From Gamarada debralockiae (Eukaryota > Ascomycota > Leotiomycetes > Helotiales > Hyphodiscaceae), in assembly GCA_002803225.1 (NCBI GenBank), contig NXFV01001925.1:1-28903 (forward strand): DNA of 28,903 bases, written 5' to 3'. How positions within the stretch are numbered: position 1 is the first letter of the stretch; the number at the start of each line of letters is the position of its first letter. Position numbers and translations under genes: made by a program. Below the pieces are notes generated by a model. It made no database searches. It worked only from the letters and a program-made list of their open reading frames with translations, and had not been told where the DNA came from. Shown one piece after another: positions 8,092 through 19,665 of this stretch.

Positions 8092-10118
8092 ATGCTCTGC
8101 AAGTTCTGCACCAACATCGATCTAGATGCTCTGGATTCGTTCGAGGGCCACCATCACCACGCAAGTGTCAAAAATCTGCAAAAGTCCGCATTCGATGGCT
8201 GCGAATCATGTGTTTTGATACAGGGAGCTCACCGCGAGCATGAAGGCGGCTCGCTGGAGGGGGTATGGCTCGGGTCCAACGAGGATACTCAGATCACGAT
8301 GTGCATGTCAGACCTAGGACTAATCGAAATTTCTCAAATTGAGCGAAGGAAGTTGAATAATCGGCCCTTTCTCAATTGCATCGTCTATTTCTGTACTCCA
8401 GCTGGTACGTGTAGGAATGATCACGGCTCAAGACGAAGACTCAGCATCTAGCAGAAGATCCAGGGGCTCAACGTGTTCGGAGACGTCCGGTCAATCTTCC
8501 ACCAGCATCGAGGGACATTTTCCAAACAGCCTCAAGCTGGCTTCAGACATGTCTGCAGCATCATACGGACTGCAATCAAGATGGAGAGGGCCCAAAGCCA
8601 CTACCAACGCGTGTCATCGATGTTGGACCTGCGGATGGTTCCAAAGCCGCGTTCTTGTGCAGCACCAACGGTCGCTCCGGGCGGTGGGTGACTCTAAGCC
8701 ATTGCTGGGGTGGAACAGAACCCTTGAAGACAACTTCAGAAACCATAGCTAGATATGAGGAAGCACTCCTAATGGGAAATCTTCCACCACTTTTCCGCGA
8801 TGCCGTGGTTATCACCAGACGACTCAATTATCGATACCTTTGGATCGATTCTCTTTGCATAATCCAAGACTCGGAGTCTGATTGGCAAACCGAGTCTGCC
8901 AATATGGGTTATATTTACAGCAACGCCGTCTTCACCATTGCAGCGGAAGCGGCCTCCAACAGCGAAGAGAGCATCCTCGATACCCCTCGACCTCCAGTCA
9001 CTTATCCTGTTAAGGTTTCATGTCATACTAATAATTTTCAAGGCAGCATGATACTCTACCGTGCCCGCCACGACATCAAAGGTCCTCTCAGCAAACGCGC
9101 CTGGACATTACAGGAAGACGTCCTCTCGACACGGGTACTCCGGTGGGGTGCCAAACAGTTGACATGGCATTGTCGAACCGTTACTTGCTCCGAGCACGAC
9201 CCAACTGGAGCATTCAATATCGATCCCAACGGGTTCTCGAGCAATGAACGGCTGTACCGACAACCCGATTTTAAGTTACTCTGTCTCCCTCGCAGAGCAC
9301 TTCAAAAGCGACTGCAAGATACCCGGGTCCACGGCACCGAAATTGGATATCGCCTCAGCGCATTGTCATTCTGGGACTCGATTATGCAAGATTTTGCTTC
9401 TCGGGATTTGACTTATGATACGGATCGACTGCCGGCTATCTCTGGTGTTGCGAAGGAGGTTGCAAGACACACAGGCTATTCATACAAAGCTGGAATCTGG
9501 GAGGAAGAGATTCATTCGGATCTTCTGTGGCGAATAGAAGGCGAGTCAAAAACTCCATCTACGTATACTGCGCCCTCTTGGAGCTGGGCTGGACATCGAA
9601 TTGGTACTGGAAAAGCCAAGCTTGCGACCATGAGTACGAAATTCCGACGTTACGAGTCGCATATTGTCGCAGAAATCTTGTCTATCGACCTCGTCCACGT
9701 AGGACCAGATCCGTACGGACACGTTTCCTCTGGACAATTGACACTCCGCGCGCCGTGTCTTCAGATGCCAAACTGGGATAGCATTTCCTCTCAATTTGAT
9801 TGTCTACCAGATGCCGAACCTGGAACTTCACCACACGTTCTATGCGTGCAAGTACTCAGCTTTCCAACAAGAAAGTGGTTCTCAGCACTGCGCAAGCAGC
9901 ATGTCGAGGGGGAAATCTGTGCTCTGTTATTAGAGCCCTTCAGCAACACGGCTAATCAGTACCGTCGAGTTGGAATTGCTCGCGTTCCACTGACTGATCA
10001 GGTCAAGGATGGGAAACTGCCATCAGCCAGACGATGGTTCTCGGGAGTGCCTCCCCAAAGCACTGCTCCTCTCGGCAAAGGCGAGGACTGGAATATTCGA
10101 ACGCTTGCCATCATCTAA
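8092..10118 (+). CDS. HET-domain (heterokaryon incompatibility) protein, two exons, 659 aa
   Basis: HET-domain proteins are fungal-specific and act in allorecognition and regulated cell death; many copies have no known role. Exon 1 is 8092-8404, a 47-nt intron (8405-8451, donor GTACGT, acceptor TCTAG) follows, and exon 2 is 8452-10118; the join keeps one frame of 660 codons. Residues about 130-190 give the usual pre-HET region, SSWLQTCLQHHTDC and PLPTRVIDVG. The HET core follows: GRWVTLSHCWGG (about 181-192), RDAVVITRRLNYRYLWIDSL with CIIQDSESDW, YSNAVFTIAAEAA, then KRAWTLQEDVLSTRVLRWG and LTWHC. The N-terminus has several Cys (MLCKFC, CESC), as often seen before HET domains. No NACHT, ankyrin or WD repeats are present, so this is the stand-alone class. 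It diverges from the PrpF-like gene. Confidence 0.93.
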
Positions 10119-12037
10119 GCGACTTTCAAGTACTATTCCATTGATGGGGAGGTCAAGTAACTCTTCTGTCCGGAAATTTGTTTCTCTGCCCTCTGCAGGA
10201 ACTGCAGGATCTGAAAACGAGACAAGGATTTTCGAGTCTATTTCAAGTGTCTCAAATATCTTGGTTCATTCGCGAATCATCGTTTAAACAGTGCCTAAGT
10301 CATAAGTGCAAATGCATATCTTGAGCCTTTTCAAATGTACTCCGCTACGAACTTCGTGCTACTGCTTTATTATAGTACCCACATACCTCAGCGACAAATC
10401 ATGGTCGGCCAGTACCTTCACTTTCCTCCTTTGGCTCCTGCCGCTTTTGTCCGGAATATTCATCCGCGATTTCTCGTTCTCTGCGAAAGTCTGGGATCAT
10501 TTCCATTATTACTATATGAGGTATAGCATAGGTGGACCTTGGCCTCGAGTATGACAGGAGTACGGTGAAACGAAGAAAATTGCAGCGAGTGGAACGTTCT
10601 CACGGCAAACAACACAATAGCTGGCACCCAGACATTCAACAAGGATCACAACTTCAGCAATGCCAAAAGCACCGCGTACACTATTCCCCATCATAAACCG
10701 CGTATTGTGAGAGAGGAAGCTGTCACGGACGCTTCTACAAAACTTTGTTCGGGGTGCGGAGTGCGGATTTCTAGTGTTGAATTTTGAAAGCGGGCTGCTA
10801 CTGAGGCCTGGGGAGTGGCGCTATAGCCTGTAGGCCACAGTGAAGGAAACCTGAAGGAGGTCTAATTATAGGCTCTAGTGTTACTGCCTCTAGAGCTTCA
10901 CTCCCTATAATACGGGCTATATATCACTATAAAATAGCAGTTGATCAGAGTCAAGCAAATCGCGGAATGCCTTATGTTGCCTCTTCAGCTCCTAAAGTTC
11001 TGTTTCTTCTCGTCTCTGATATTCCGAGCTTGCGAACCGTGAGGACGGTTTTTGTTTTCAGTGACACTAATCTTTGATTAAGGTGACTGCGACCACGAGT
11101 TCTGGTGGCAATGCCTCACGCCGTACTCAATCGAAGAACATTATCCTTCGAATTGTTTTGCTTGGCACGATATGAGTGGTGAGCACTGTGGTTCTGATTC
11201 GGAGATATAGACCTAGGAAGTGCTTCCATTGTTTAATTCTTTATTAGGGTACACATCTATAAGGAACAGATTGCTTTTTTGGATCCTCGAGATGTTTTCA
11301 ACCCTGGAAAGTTCTTTCCTTGTGCTTTTGACGCAGTTGCGCCTCGGATCTGCAGCTCCTCAGTGATTTCATTCTTTGCCTCCTTCGGACAGCTCTGAAA
11401 TCTTGATCTAAAACGCGTCGCCATTGTCAAAATTTAGAAAGTCTTCCTTAACGGCTTGTGTCGGGGTAGCAGTTCCTGTAGTCAAAGTCGGGTCCTAAAT
11501 ACCTGATCTTCGGCCTTCATTCTATCCTCTTTCGTATATAGCTATCGCGAACACCGACATAAGCCAGGAGGATCGTATGCCAAGGACGCACCGATTCAAA
11601 GTGAACTTCTGGAGTCTTCAACCTGACACCTTTGGGTTTAACAAAGAGTTTTCGTGAGCATATCTTCGCGATAATATCAACACTGTCTGTAAGCCAACAA
11701 TCAAATCAATTCACCGTCTCCAAGTATATCATCATGGTGCCCCTAATACGATGAGAAATCAAAATCCTCCTCTTCATCTTCTAGCCCTATCTTGCTACCC
11801 TCATAGCCTACCCTTCTAAGTGCGGGCGTTCCTTGCTTTTGGTCTTCATGTCCTTAATTTCGGCTTGCTGACAGATTATCTTGGGGATTCACGGATCTCA
11901 GCGGGAGCGTATTCGGATCCCAATGGACAAGACAAGTACCCTCCTCTTTCGGCTTATACTGCACATCTAGAACCGCCGTCCACTCAACTCCAGTTCGTCG
12001 AGCGAGGCTTGCGAGAGAGAAAGAAGCGACGAAGGTG
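10119..12037. other. About 1.9 kb without a supportable gene
   Basis: Short open frames (up to 92 codons) on both strands match nothing I recognise. The stretch contains a tight foldback at 10865-10911 and a minor hairpin (AACCGT with ACGGTT) near 11034. The right end grades into the first RBR remnant. It is probably old intergenic or repeat-derived DNA. Confidence 0.45.
10865..10911. repeat. Two-part foldback inverted repeat
   Basis: Outer arms ATTATAGG (10865-10872) and CCTATAAT (10904-10911) and inner arms GCTCTAG (10872-10878) and CTAGAGC (10890-10896) are each perfect complements. Together they give a 47-bp hairpin-forming unit in gene-free DNA. It may be the end of a miniature element or a footprint. 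Confidence 0.5.
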
Positions 12038-12214
12038 ATGATTAGACGGTGTGGAGTCAGTATTTTCAAGATCGAGGGTTGCAATCATATGACCTGTGAT
12101 TGTCAACATCAGTTCTGCTGAGGTTGCGGCGCGCCATATTTGCATAGTGGGAAACGTGACCTGTGGAACAGGAGGCGTAAGCATGAGAGAGGGTGTAAGT
12201 ACTACATTCGCTAA
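12038..12214 (+). pseudogene. RBR-type (RING2) zinc-finger remnant 1
   Basis: The frame from 12038 reads RRCGVSIFKIEGCNHMTCDC followed by QHQFC-stop-GCGAPY, and later KHERGCKYYIR before a final stop at 12212-12214. The spacing CNHMTCxCxxxFC is the hallmark of the last RING (RING2/Rcat) of RING-in-between-RING E3 ubiquitin ligases. An in-frame TGA at 12119-12121 stands exactly where the family has Trp (FCWxC), as one G-to-A change in TGG would give. No RING1 or IBR portion is recognisable upstream, so this is a truncated, broken copy. Unlike the third remnant it has no intron at the MTC codon. Confidence 0.72.
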
Positions 12215-13097
12215 TGTGGGGCCGAGGGACGGGGCTCAAGACAGTGATTTCTTGGGAATCACGGAGTAGCGGCGCCTTAGTGATCTGGGAGCACTTTTTG
12301 TTCACTCTTGTCTGAAGTTTTTTTGGTTTTATCGTGCAGGCTTTTGGTTTTATTTTATTTTGGTTCACTTCAAGATGAGAAGATGTACTTTGGTTCAAGC
12401 ACGCATAGCGGAGCTTAATGGATATTGTTTGTTAGATGGTCATTGAATGGAAGGTTCTCTTTGAAGCTCTCACCCAATTGGTAGCTCCTATGCCCTTGAA
12501 ATGATTTGTGCAGATCAAGACAGTTCTCGAATCTCCCAGTCTTAGAAGTCACAATTTGAGAGCTTGAGAAGTCGCTCGTTCTCCTTGGCCATTCTTGAGC
12601 CATCCAACAATGCGATGAGTAGAAGAGGGACACTTCCCAGGATAAGGATTTCCTCGCAAGTTTTAACACATATTTGTCACTGTCTGCGGTCATTCCATCC
12701 ATCCACTTGGGACATCCATGATGGGCGCCTTGCTCTGTTTATCAGTTGTGCAGCTAGTTACCCCAATTCCGCCATTCTGGACGCTCGCCCTTCGGTAGAA
12801 AGATTCTCGGCATTTTCTTGTATTTACCGCTATTGGTCTCATTCCCTCTTTCGTCTGTCTATTTCACAGCACAGTATTGATCGGTTTACTGCTGATCTTC
12901 CCAGAAGGCTGGACTTTCTGCTCGTCTACATATGCAATCAAATTCTATGTACGTGCTCTGGCGCAAATGGAGGCGATGGCTCCGGAAATCGGATCTTTCC
13001 CACCAGGAAAAAGCATCGGAGAACATCGAACTAACTCCTACTGATCAGCCTTCTACTCAAAGCTCTAGCGTCTACCAAGCAGAAGAAGAGATACAAT
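12215..13097. other. Gene-poor spacer between RBR remnants 1 and 2
   Basis: One plus-strand frame of 156 codons (12564-13034) exists. Its product is rich in Ser and Cys, shows no known motif and has no good family match in my reading, so I do not call it a gene. The spacer may hide degraded N-terminal parts of the second RBR copy. Confidence 0.4.
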
Positions 13098-13617
13098 ATG
13101 CGCTACTCGTCCTCTCGAGATAAGTGTTTTGAAACAAATTGTCTACCTCGAGCTAGGACCGCACCAGAGATTGGGAAGCTCCCATCGAACGTCCTTTCCA
13201 AAGTCCTGCAGGTTTTGGGGACATGGCCAACATCGCAGACACAAGAGCAACTGATTTGGCAACCGCAATTTCAACTATCTTCCGATCCTGAGAGCCAAGG
13301 ACCACAGAATACCCAACATCAGCTGGCCAGAGAAGAAGCTGTCACCATTGTCGCAACTCAGATTTGCCCCGGATGCAGGAGTTTAACTTTCGTAAGCATA
13401 GGCTGCAATCATATGACATGTGCGTGTTGAGCGCTTCCGAGGCCTTTCAGGATGCTCATGCCGGGGGGGTTTTTTTTGGGGAATAGGCATCAAATCTGGA
13501 ATGTACTTTTACTGGCTCTGGTCAAGCGAATCATCGTCAGAAGCCTTGTCTCATACTTCGCTTAGCTGGATCTGCTCACGCTGCAGCAGCTCGATAGAGA
13601 ACATCCCAGAGTCGTAG
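13098..13617 (+). pseudogene. RBR-type (RING2) zinc-finger remnant 2
   Basis: The frame 13098-13430 ends in QICPGCRSLTFVSIGCNHMT-C, the first half of a RING2 zinc site (CPxC followed by GCNHMTC). It stops at TGA 13428-13430. The codon for the last Cys of MTC is followed by GTGCGTG, the same place where remnant 3 has an intron, so the stop may lie inside an intron. Downstream, at about 13494-13530, a frame gives SGMYFYWLWS, which lines up with the expected GHEFCWxC but with both Cys replaced. Together this points to a decayed copy. The next stretch contains a G7T8G4 homopolymer run that could also reflect a sequencing error. Confidence 0.6.
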
Positions 13618-13745
13618 ACATCGTTGAGGAACACGGTTTGGGAAGGTTTAGGAAAACTTACAGGAGAAAGGAATAATTTTAGAGAAAGTAAGATTATGGA
13701 GGACTCTGATATTGGAGATAGAAGTGCATCGTTGGCATTGAAAAG

Positions 13746-16115
13746 CTATGCATACGCCTGGCCCTGAGCCAAGATTTTGACCTGGCCCCTTTCCGTTACT
13801 AACACAATGTTCTTCTCTTCATACTGAGCGCCCTGGTATGATCCGCAGAAAACCCGTTTCCTTTTAATTGCTCTAATGACAGAATTCGACCCTCCATTTC
13901 CAAGCCCATATGCCCTAGTCAGCTTTCCCAAGTCATCAAGTGTCTCACCTGCCGTCTCGAACTTTCGCTGGGCACTGCACTTCGAAGTGATGTCGATTTC
14001 CGGGAAGAAAGAAGTGTTCGGACTCTCGGGTCCCCAAAAGGTGATCCAAATCAGGCATGCAACACTCCATGAAGTAAAGGCTAACGCCACAAGACCAAAG
14101 GCCCAAACCGTCCAGTTTCCTATGATCGCTCGATATGAGGACTTCGATAATGAGGCGGTTACATGATTTGCTTGAGGCAAACTGTTTATGTTGCCGAGTT
14201 GTTGGAGACTAGTGGAAAATTGGAAGGGTACAGCCAGGAAACTCCTCAGAAGACTCAGTCCGCCGTCCGAATAGGTTGTAAAGTCGTTCTCATACAGCCT
14301 GAGCAAGAATCCGAAACCAAATTCGATATTAAAATTGGTGCCAGCATCCTCGAATGCAGTTTGATTTGCTGTCATGTTCAAAATCGGAGGAATGGGAGCC
14401 AGTACAATGTCACAATAAAGTTGGAAGTCTTCTATAGGAACACGGTAAGGTTCCGGCGCAGTGATTGATTCAACGCTGAGAATGGAGATGTTTTGACTGT
14501 CATAGGCTACTGTTGCTTTCCTGTTGAACATTGCAACAGTGGTATTCCACCTGATCGTTTCCGTCCAACTAAGATCTGTTTGGCACATTTTCAACAAGTT
14601 GGTGACTGACGGGCATATACTCCAGCCTACCTCCCATAAGCTATTGATCATTCAGTCAAATAAGGAAGGGCAAGGATACTCACCTAGGTATAGCTGAAGG
14701 TCTCTTTCAACCATGCAAACGTAGAGGCCGTCGTCAAGTGACTGAAGATACATTTTGCAGTCTGAATTGCGGTCGAATTCGAAATTTGGGTCGACTGACT
14801 GAATTGACGTGTACTCAATCTGAAAACCCGGCGCGTCGTTGACGACAATGGTCGTATAATCACCGGGGAACTTTCCATTAAAGAGGGTTGTCCCACCAGT
14901 GCCGTCATCATAGCGCACATTGTCCACGCCCCCGGGGAGAAAGATCGAGAGACATTCCCTCCCACTGCACGAATTCGGCTCTACACTTGCCACCCACCTA
15001 GGATCTGTGATGAAGCCCATGGTATAGGCAGCACAAACGTTCACCAGAGCGTCCGTAACTTTCGAAAGGCCATTGGTATTTATTGGTGCCAAACCGGCTA
15101 CCACGGGCTGTGTGGCATTCGTACGGTCAATACTGGTAGTATAAGGCGTATAGATACTCCTGAAAGTGACATTGGCTGCCTCAATTTCAACACAAAGATC
15201 GTGCATCGTGGGCTGAACACTTACTAATTAACACAATACTCAGGACTCCTGCAAATATATAACATAATATCCTGTGCCACTGGTTAGCTCAATTTGAATT
15301 CAAAGTACCTTCCCAGGAGTTACCGCCGCAGATGGCGCTTTGGAAGAAAATACATCCTCGTGCAAGAAGGTGTTTTATTCATGCATTATTGTATTTGCAA
15401 CTGCTTGACTGTCTGGCGAAAAATTACCTTAAATGAAATTATCGTACCTCTGAAATGCCCATACTTGATGGCTGCCCTTCGTTTTACAGAGGTAAAGTAC
15501 TCCCATGAATGTCGTAGCTCGACTCATCGCAAGGAATGAGGTGAGTAAAATACCTTCAGTCCGACATGCTAAAGCCCACCGTAAGGCTTCTACGGTATCA
15601 CTGAACAATCTCCAACACAGATATGCCACAACATGGGACATGGCATTGACAACCAAGACAGTTGCACCTGGTGGCAACATGAGAGAAGATGGGAGGTCAG
15701 CTTCATTGACCAAAACTCTGTGCGAGTAGAATACCGAAAATGCTGAAGTTGAAACTGCCAGAACTGCCAAGATCCATGTTGTGGCAAGCCTTCGGCTTTT
15801 GCGCTCTAATACGGACGTTTGAATACTCTCGTTCTCGGCAGATGGCCACTCGCCCTCGCTGTTATAGTTATAAAGAATCTGTTCGTCGCTTCCTATGTTC
15901 CAATATGTGGCGTTAGAGGAACTGATGGATGGATCTTGGAATGGAAACGAGAAATTGGTGGTCGATGACGGCGCCTTTTCTGTAGAATACGAATCCCATT
16001 TTGGCTCTGACAGCCTGACCTCCTCGATTCCTAAGCTTGCTACGTCCAATGGAGGGAAAGGCTTTAGCTTGAGGGGTTCAAAAGAATAGCCCGGTGACTT
16101 CGGTTTCTGCGTCAT
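13746..16115 (-). CDS. Uncharacterised fungal multi-span membrane glycoprotein, possibly damaged
   Basis: Minus-strand exon 1 (16115-15448) starts MTQKPKSPGYSFEPLKLKPF, has a Ser-rich cytosolic head and then about three hydrophobic segments (WILAVLAVSTSAFSVFY; MLPPGATVLVVNAMSHVVAY; ILLTSFLAMSRATTFMGVLY). Later exons give a large lumenal or extracellular domain with N-glycosylation sites (NVTF, NATQ, NMTA, NQTA, NWTV) and paired Cys, the block GRECLSIFLPGGV, one last membrane span (VWAFGLVALAFTSWSVACLI) and a cytosolic tail. Exons up to 14684 and 14626-13746 join across a clear 57-nt intron (14627-14683). The junction between 15448 and about 15206 is unresolved: a hydrophobic piece GVLSIVLIS near 15215-15245 looks like a lost exon, but no splice choice keeps frame. 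It may be a pseudogene or use unusual introns. The layout recalls hypothetical fungal proteins; function unknown. Confidence 0.65.
14627..14683 (-). other. Intron in the membrane glycoprotein gene
   Basis: Donor GTGAGTATCC and acceptor GGGAGGTAG join codons as Leu-Tyr-Leu-Gly-Trp-Ser in one frame. An earlier AG (ATAG) would shift the frame and is rejected. The 57-nt length is typical for fungi. Confidence 0.65.
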
Positions 16116-17700
16116 AGCTCTCAACGTTGATTATGGAGCTGAAAAATTGGTGGTGGCTTCTGGGAAAAAATATCGCTAAATTTGAGGACGCTTAATGAGT
16201 GAAGAAAAGAGCGCATACCTGACAGCTTGGTACACATGACAATGAGCAGCTCTGGGACCCATACTACATGTGCTCCAATTTAAGAATATTGGAAATGCAG
16301 AATCCTGAACTTTATTAGCACGACAGCATCTGGGAGGGGGATAGTTAAAAATACTTTGACTGTACCTCTAGCCAATAGACTTCATTTGCTCGCTCGGATC
16401 TGTGCTGGTCAGCTGAAGTGGCTATCTCAAAACATAAGAATTAGGTGGGGAAATGGGCAAATCAGAAAATGGGGAACTCGAGAGCCCTATGAAATCCATT
16501 TTGTCAGACCGGGTTGACCATTCCTCCCGAGGTGGGGTCGCACGAGTTCAGCCACCCGCACAATCCACCAATAATCGGATACTTGCCCTTTTCAACGTCT
16601 GCAAGCGATTGAATCGGGTCTAAGTTTCTCCAACCTGACGATTTAACCCAGCCAGAATGCAAAGATCTATTTTTTGACAGAGGTCCATGTCGACTGACTT
16701 TGAAGTAACCTCCTGAGTCTCCGACTGTCCGACAATCTACGGCCAATTCTCCCCGTACCTCCTAGGTAAGCGTCCCATCGGTTGTACACACTCATGCAGA
16801 TGAACTATCCACAATGGGACTTTAAAGTCTTCGAGTCAAGCCGTTGGGATCAGCCCTTTTGGGATCTGCTAAACTGGTACCAGTATTACAACTGATCAAA
16901 GGTACCTCCTCTTCTCCGTTTGTGGATTTGGCAGAAACACCGATGTCTTTGAAACCGGTAATCAATCGCAGTAACTTACTTGAACCCCAAATATAGGGCA
17001 CCGAATAAATATATATTTAAATCTTGTCACCTGAGATTCTCCTCTGAATCTTGTCGATGGTTTGTGGTCGGAAAGTCGCGTGATATGACTCTCCCGAAAT
17101 ACAGGGGGAGGAAAACCATGACTAGGAGTACGTTCCAGTTTATGAACTGAAATTTTTATCTCAAACCGGAGCTTGACTTCACAGCTTGCGATTTGGATAT
17201 GGGAAGCATGCTCGCCAAATGGGGAAGTGACAGAAAGGGGGAAATTCGCCATTTGCCTCGGTTAACTTTTTTCGTCCGCCATGAGACTTGCAAGTCTTGT
17301 AGATACCCTACTCGTAAATTTTATGCAGATGCTTCAAAAAATGCTTCATGAAACATAGAGTAGAGTCTATGTTGTTTCAGCCGAATTCGGAAGAAGTGAG
17401 ACTCATCTCTCAAAGCCTCTCTTTGCAGTTCTTTCATCTTTCAGGCTCCTATTCCAACCAACTTTTGACTATGAAACTTGAATTTATTGTTTATTTGTCT
17501 GTGGGACATGCTCGGTGAACAGACAAAGAACCTCTTGATCTAGATATACGTTGCTCTTTGACCGCTTGTCGCCAACACTTGATCCAACTTCGCAAAATTT
17601 CGACGTGTAATTAAGTACATGCCCCATCTTAATTGAGCGCTAAAATATTTTAAGCTTACTCAGCCTCCTAATTCGTATCTCATCAAGTTTCTTACTGGGT
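16116..17700. other. About 1.6 kb without a recognised gene
   Basis: The first few hundred bases should hold the promoter of the minus-strand membrane protein gene. Two minus-strand open frames (16504-16746 and 16962-17252, 80 and 96 codons) show no domain, splice partners or family resemblance that I can support. Confidence 0.4.
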
Positions 17701-17717
17701 CAGCTACTTTCCACTAT

Positions 17718-18203
17718 TTGTCTCCTAATTGTTATCAGTGTCTGCGCTCTGGTCATTCCATCCAGTCAAGCGACGCCGTCACTTCCTGCATCCAAAACTC
17801 CAAAGAGACACTTGAGTTGATGAAACTGCTCATGGCCAGGCCCGATACGAGCATCGAAAAGCTCCTAGTAACTCCCAAGAGAAGAATTGTCCCGGATCCA
17901 CTTCCAGATGTATAATATTAAAAGTAGTCCTCACCATATGACTTGTAAGTCCAGTATTTATTTCTCGAATTCTCAGTGGGTTGTTGATAAACGGGGTGGT
18001 AATGAAAACGTTTAGGTGGTCGCTGTGGGCACGAGTTCTGTTGGGCTTGCTTCGGACAGTGTGGTCAACATGTGGGAAACGAGACGAAGTCAGTGGTTCA
18101 TGGCCTGAATGAACTCATTCGCCTCAAAGCACCGACCAGGACGCAAACTTATGATTTAATGGCGGGGAAGTTGTTTGGTGGTCGGGATGGCAATGGAGTT
18201 TGA
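17718..18203 (+). pseudogene. RBR-type (RING2) zinc-finger remnant 3, with intron
   Basis: The best-preserved of the three copies. The frame at 17887 reads NCPGSTSRCIILKSSPHHMT-C. After a 71-nt intron (17945-18015, donor GTAAGTCC, acceptor GTTTAG) that splits the Cys codon, it continues GRCGHEFCWACFGQCGQHVG and further to KLFGGRDGNGV with a stop at 18201-18203. CGHEFCWAC is the signature of the RING2 domain of RBR E3 ligases. Damage: the second Cys of CPxC is Ser, the usual GCNHMTC reads PHHMTC, and upstream of 17887 the frame closes, with the neighbouring open frame (17718-17915) shifted. Whether the 3' exons are still transcribed cannot be judged. Confidence 0.7.
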
Positions 18204-19158
18204 GGAACTGATATGGTTCTGCTTTGGTCACATGCCCAATTTTGTGCGTACGGCTGTTTGTGGCACAGTTCTCATAGAAAGACTATTTTGACGCCGTTCC
18301 TCCTTCTGCAGCTTCAATTACCCGAGTAAATAAATTTATAGGATTTTATAAGGCAATTGCTCCTGTTGCATCATGCAAACCAATCGATGTATCTGCTTAA
18401 TCCGAGAGCTGAGAAACTTCAGAGACTTCAGACGAAATTCAGATATCAGACAGTTCTGAAAGAGTTTAGATATCGTCGAAGGAAATAAGACGAAAGTTGG
18501 CTTTCTCAAAGGAGCTAGTGTATTCTTGCCTTACATCCGAATCGCAGGCCGGGTGATGATCCCGTGCGGGAGGTTCTGGTCCAGGATGTGGCTTTAGTTG
18601 AGGAGGCCTCCGATGACAGGGCGGAGAAACTCATCAACTGAAGACCTTTTATTTCACTTTCACTCGAGATTCACTCGTCAGATCATGAAACTCAAGTCTC
18701 CCCATTTAGGATCCGAACTTGCAGCATCGTCCTGCTGGTAATGTTTCCAGTCGTTCTTGGATATCCTGCGGATCATCTGTCAGGAAACTGGAAGGATGTC
18801 TTTGGATTTTGCCTATACCTTTTGAGCATCGACTTCCTGCGGATTGCATATTTGCTTTCTCAATTGTGCCCCCTGAGAAAGTTAGCCACATCTCATTCGA
18901 TGAACGACAGGTCCTCGGCGCTTACAGTTTTATCTTATCGCGCCCTTGTCACTGAGGACGCCTGCCACTTCTTTGCTAACCCTTTGTTTGTCGCTCTTTC
19001 TGCCAAAGCCGAAGCTTCCCCTTCACTCGCAACATTCATCCATGCCCACATTGACAGGCCCTCCAATCATTCATCAAAACTGAGCGACTGGATTCACTCC
19101 TGAAACAGTTCTCCGGGACTACTTGATCGGATTTTGAATCCCTGATCTCACCTGAACA
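18204..19158. other. Spacer without a supportable gene
   Basis: A plus-strand frame at 18741-19103 (120 codons) has a hydrophobic middle but no motif I recognise, and no clear link to the gene that starts at 19159. The rest is mixed sequence. Confidence 0.35.
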
Positions 19159-19665
19159 ATGACTGCCGGCGTCCTCAAATTCGGGACGAAGTCTGCTGAA
19201 TCGGAACCGCAAGAGATCGGGCGAGCAGCCTTCAATTATTTACGGAAATCTGCAGATTCAGTGGCAAAATTCCTCACCTATCCTGAACGACTGAATTCGC
19301 TTTTCGACTTCAAGTTCTTCTATTTGATCAATTATGGGGCTCGGTTCTGGTAAGCATCTTCCTCGGGCTACTTTGTAATCGTTAACTTCAAGTCAATTAT
19401 TGGTAATATCAACAGGCATCAAATCAACGTCATGGATGCCACTGCTAAGAAATTAAGTGTTAAATTCCACAACAAGAATAATGAAACTATCGTCCTTAGA
19501 CTTGAATGCAGTGCATTCCAGGTCGAAGCTCTCCAAGAGATTCTCACTTTCTACGATATGAAGTTCAATAACATGGATTCCAAGCCAGTGCTCTTCGGCG
19601 AACTTCAGAAGATTGCTCTTCCTCACCACCTGAATAACAGAGAACCCGAAACTTTGTGTTTAATA
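19159..19665 (+). pseudogene. 5' part of an unknown two-exon gene, apparently truncated
   Basis: Exon 1 (19159-19349) begins MTAGVLKFGTKSAESEPQEI and ends in GARF plus a split Trp codon. A 66-nt intron with good ends (19350-19415, donor GTAAGC, acceptor AACAG) restores the frame to WHQINVMDATAKK, continuing LSVKFHNKNNETIVLRLECS, FQVEALQEILTFYDMKF and VLFGELQKIALPHHL. The protein-like composition and clean splice suggest a real gene of a fungal hypothetical family. After about residue 145 the frame changes character (from about 19660) into GC-rich, repeat-like sequence and stops at 19938, so the 3' end seems replaced, perhaps by an insertion. I do not recognise a domain. It could still be an intact short gene of about 230 residues. 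Confidence 0.5.

Noticed and set aside
12564..13034. Plus-strand frame of 156 codons between RBR remnants
   Set aside because: Composition is unlike the neighbouring proteins, no domain is visible and no supporting splice structure was found.
16504..17252. Two minus-strand frames of 80 and 96 codons
   Set aside because: No recognisable domain and no consistent gene model.
18741..19103. Plus-strand frame of 120 codons with a hydrophobic middle
   Set aside because: I could not link it to a family or to the gene starting at 19159; kept as spacer.
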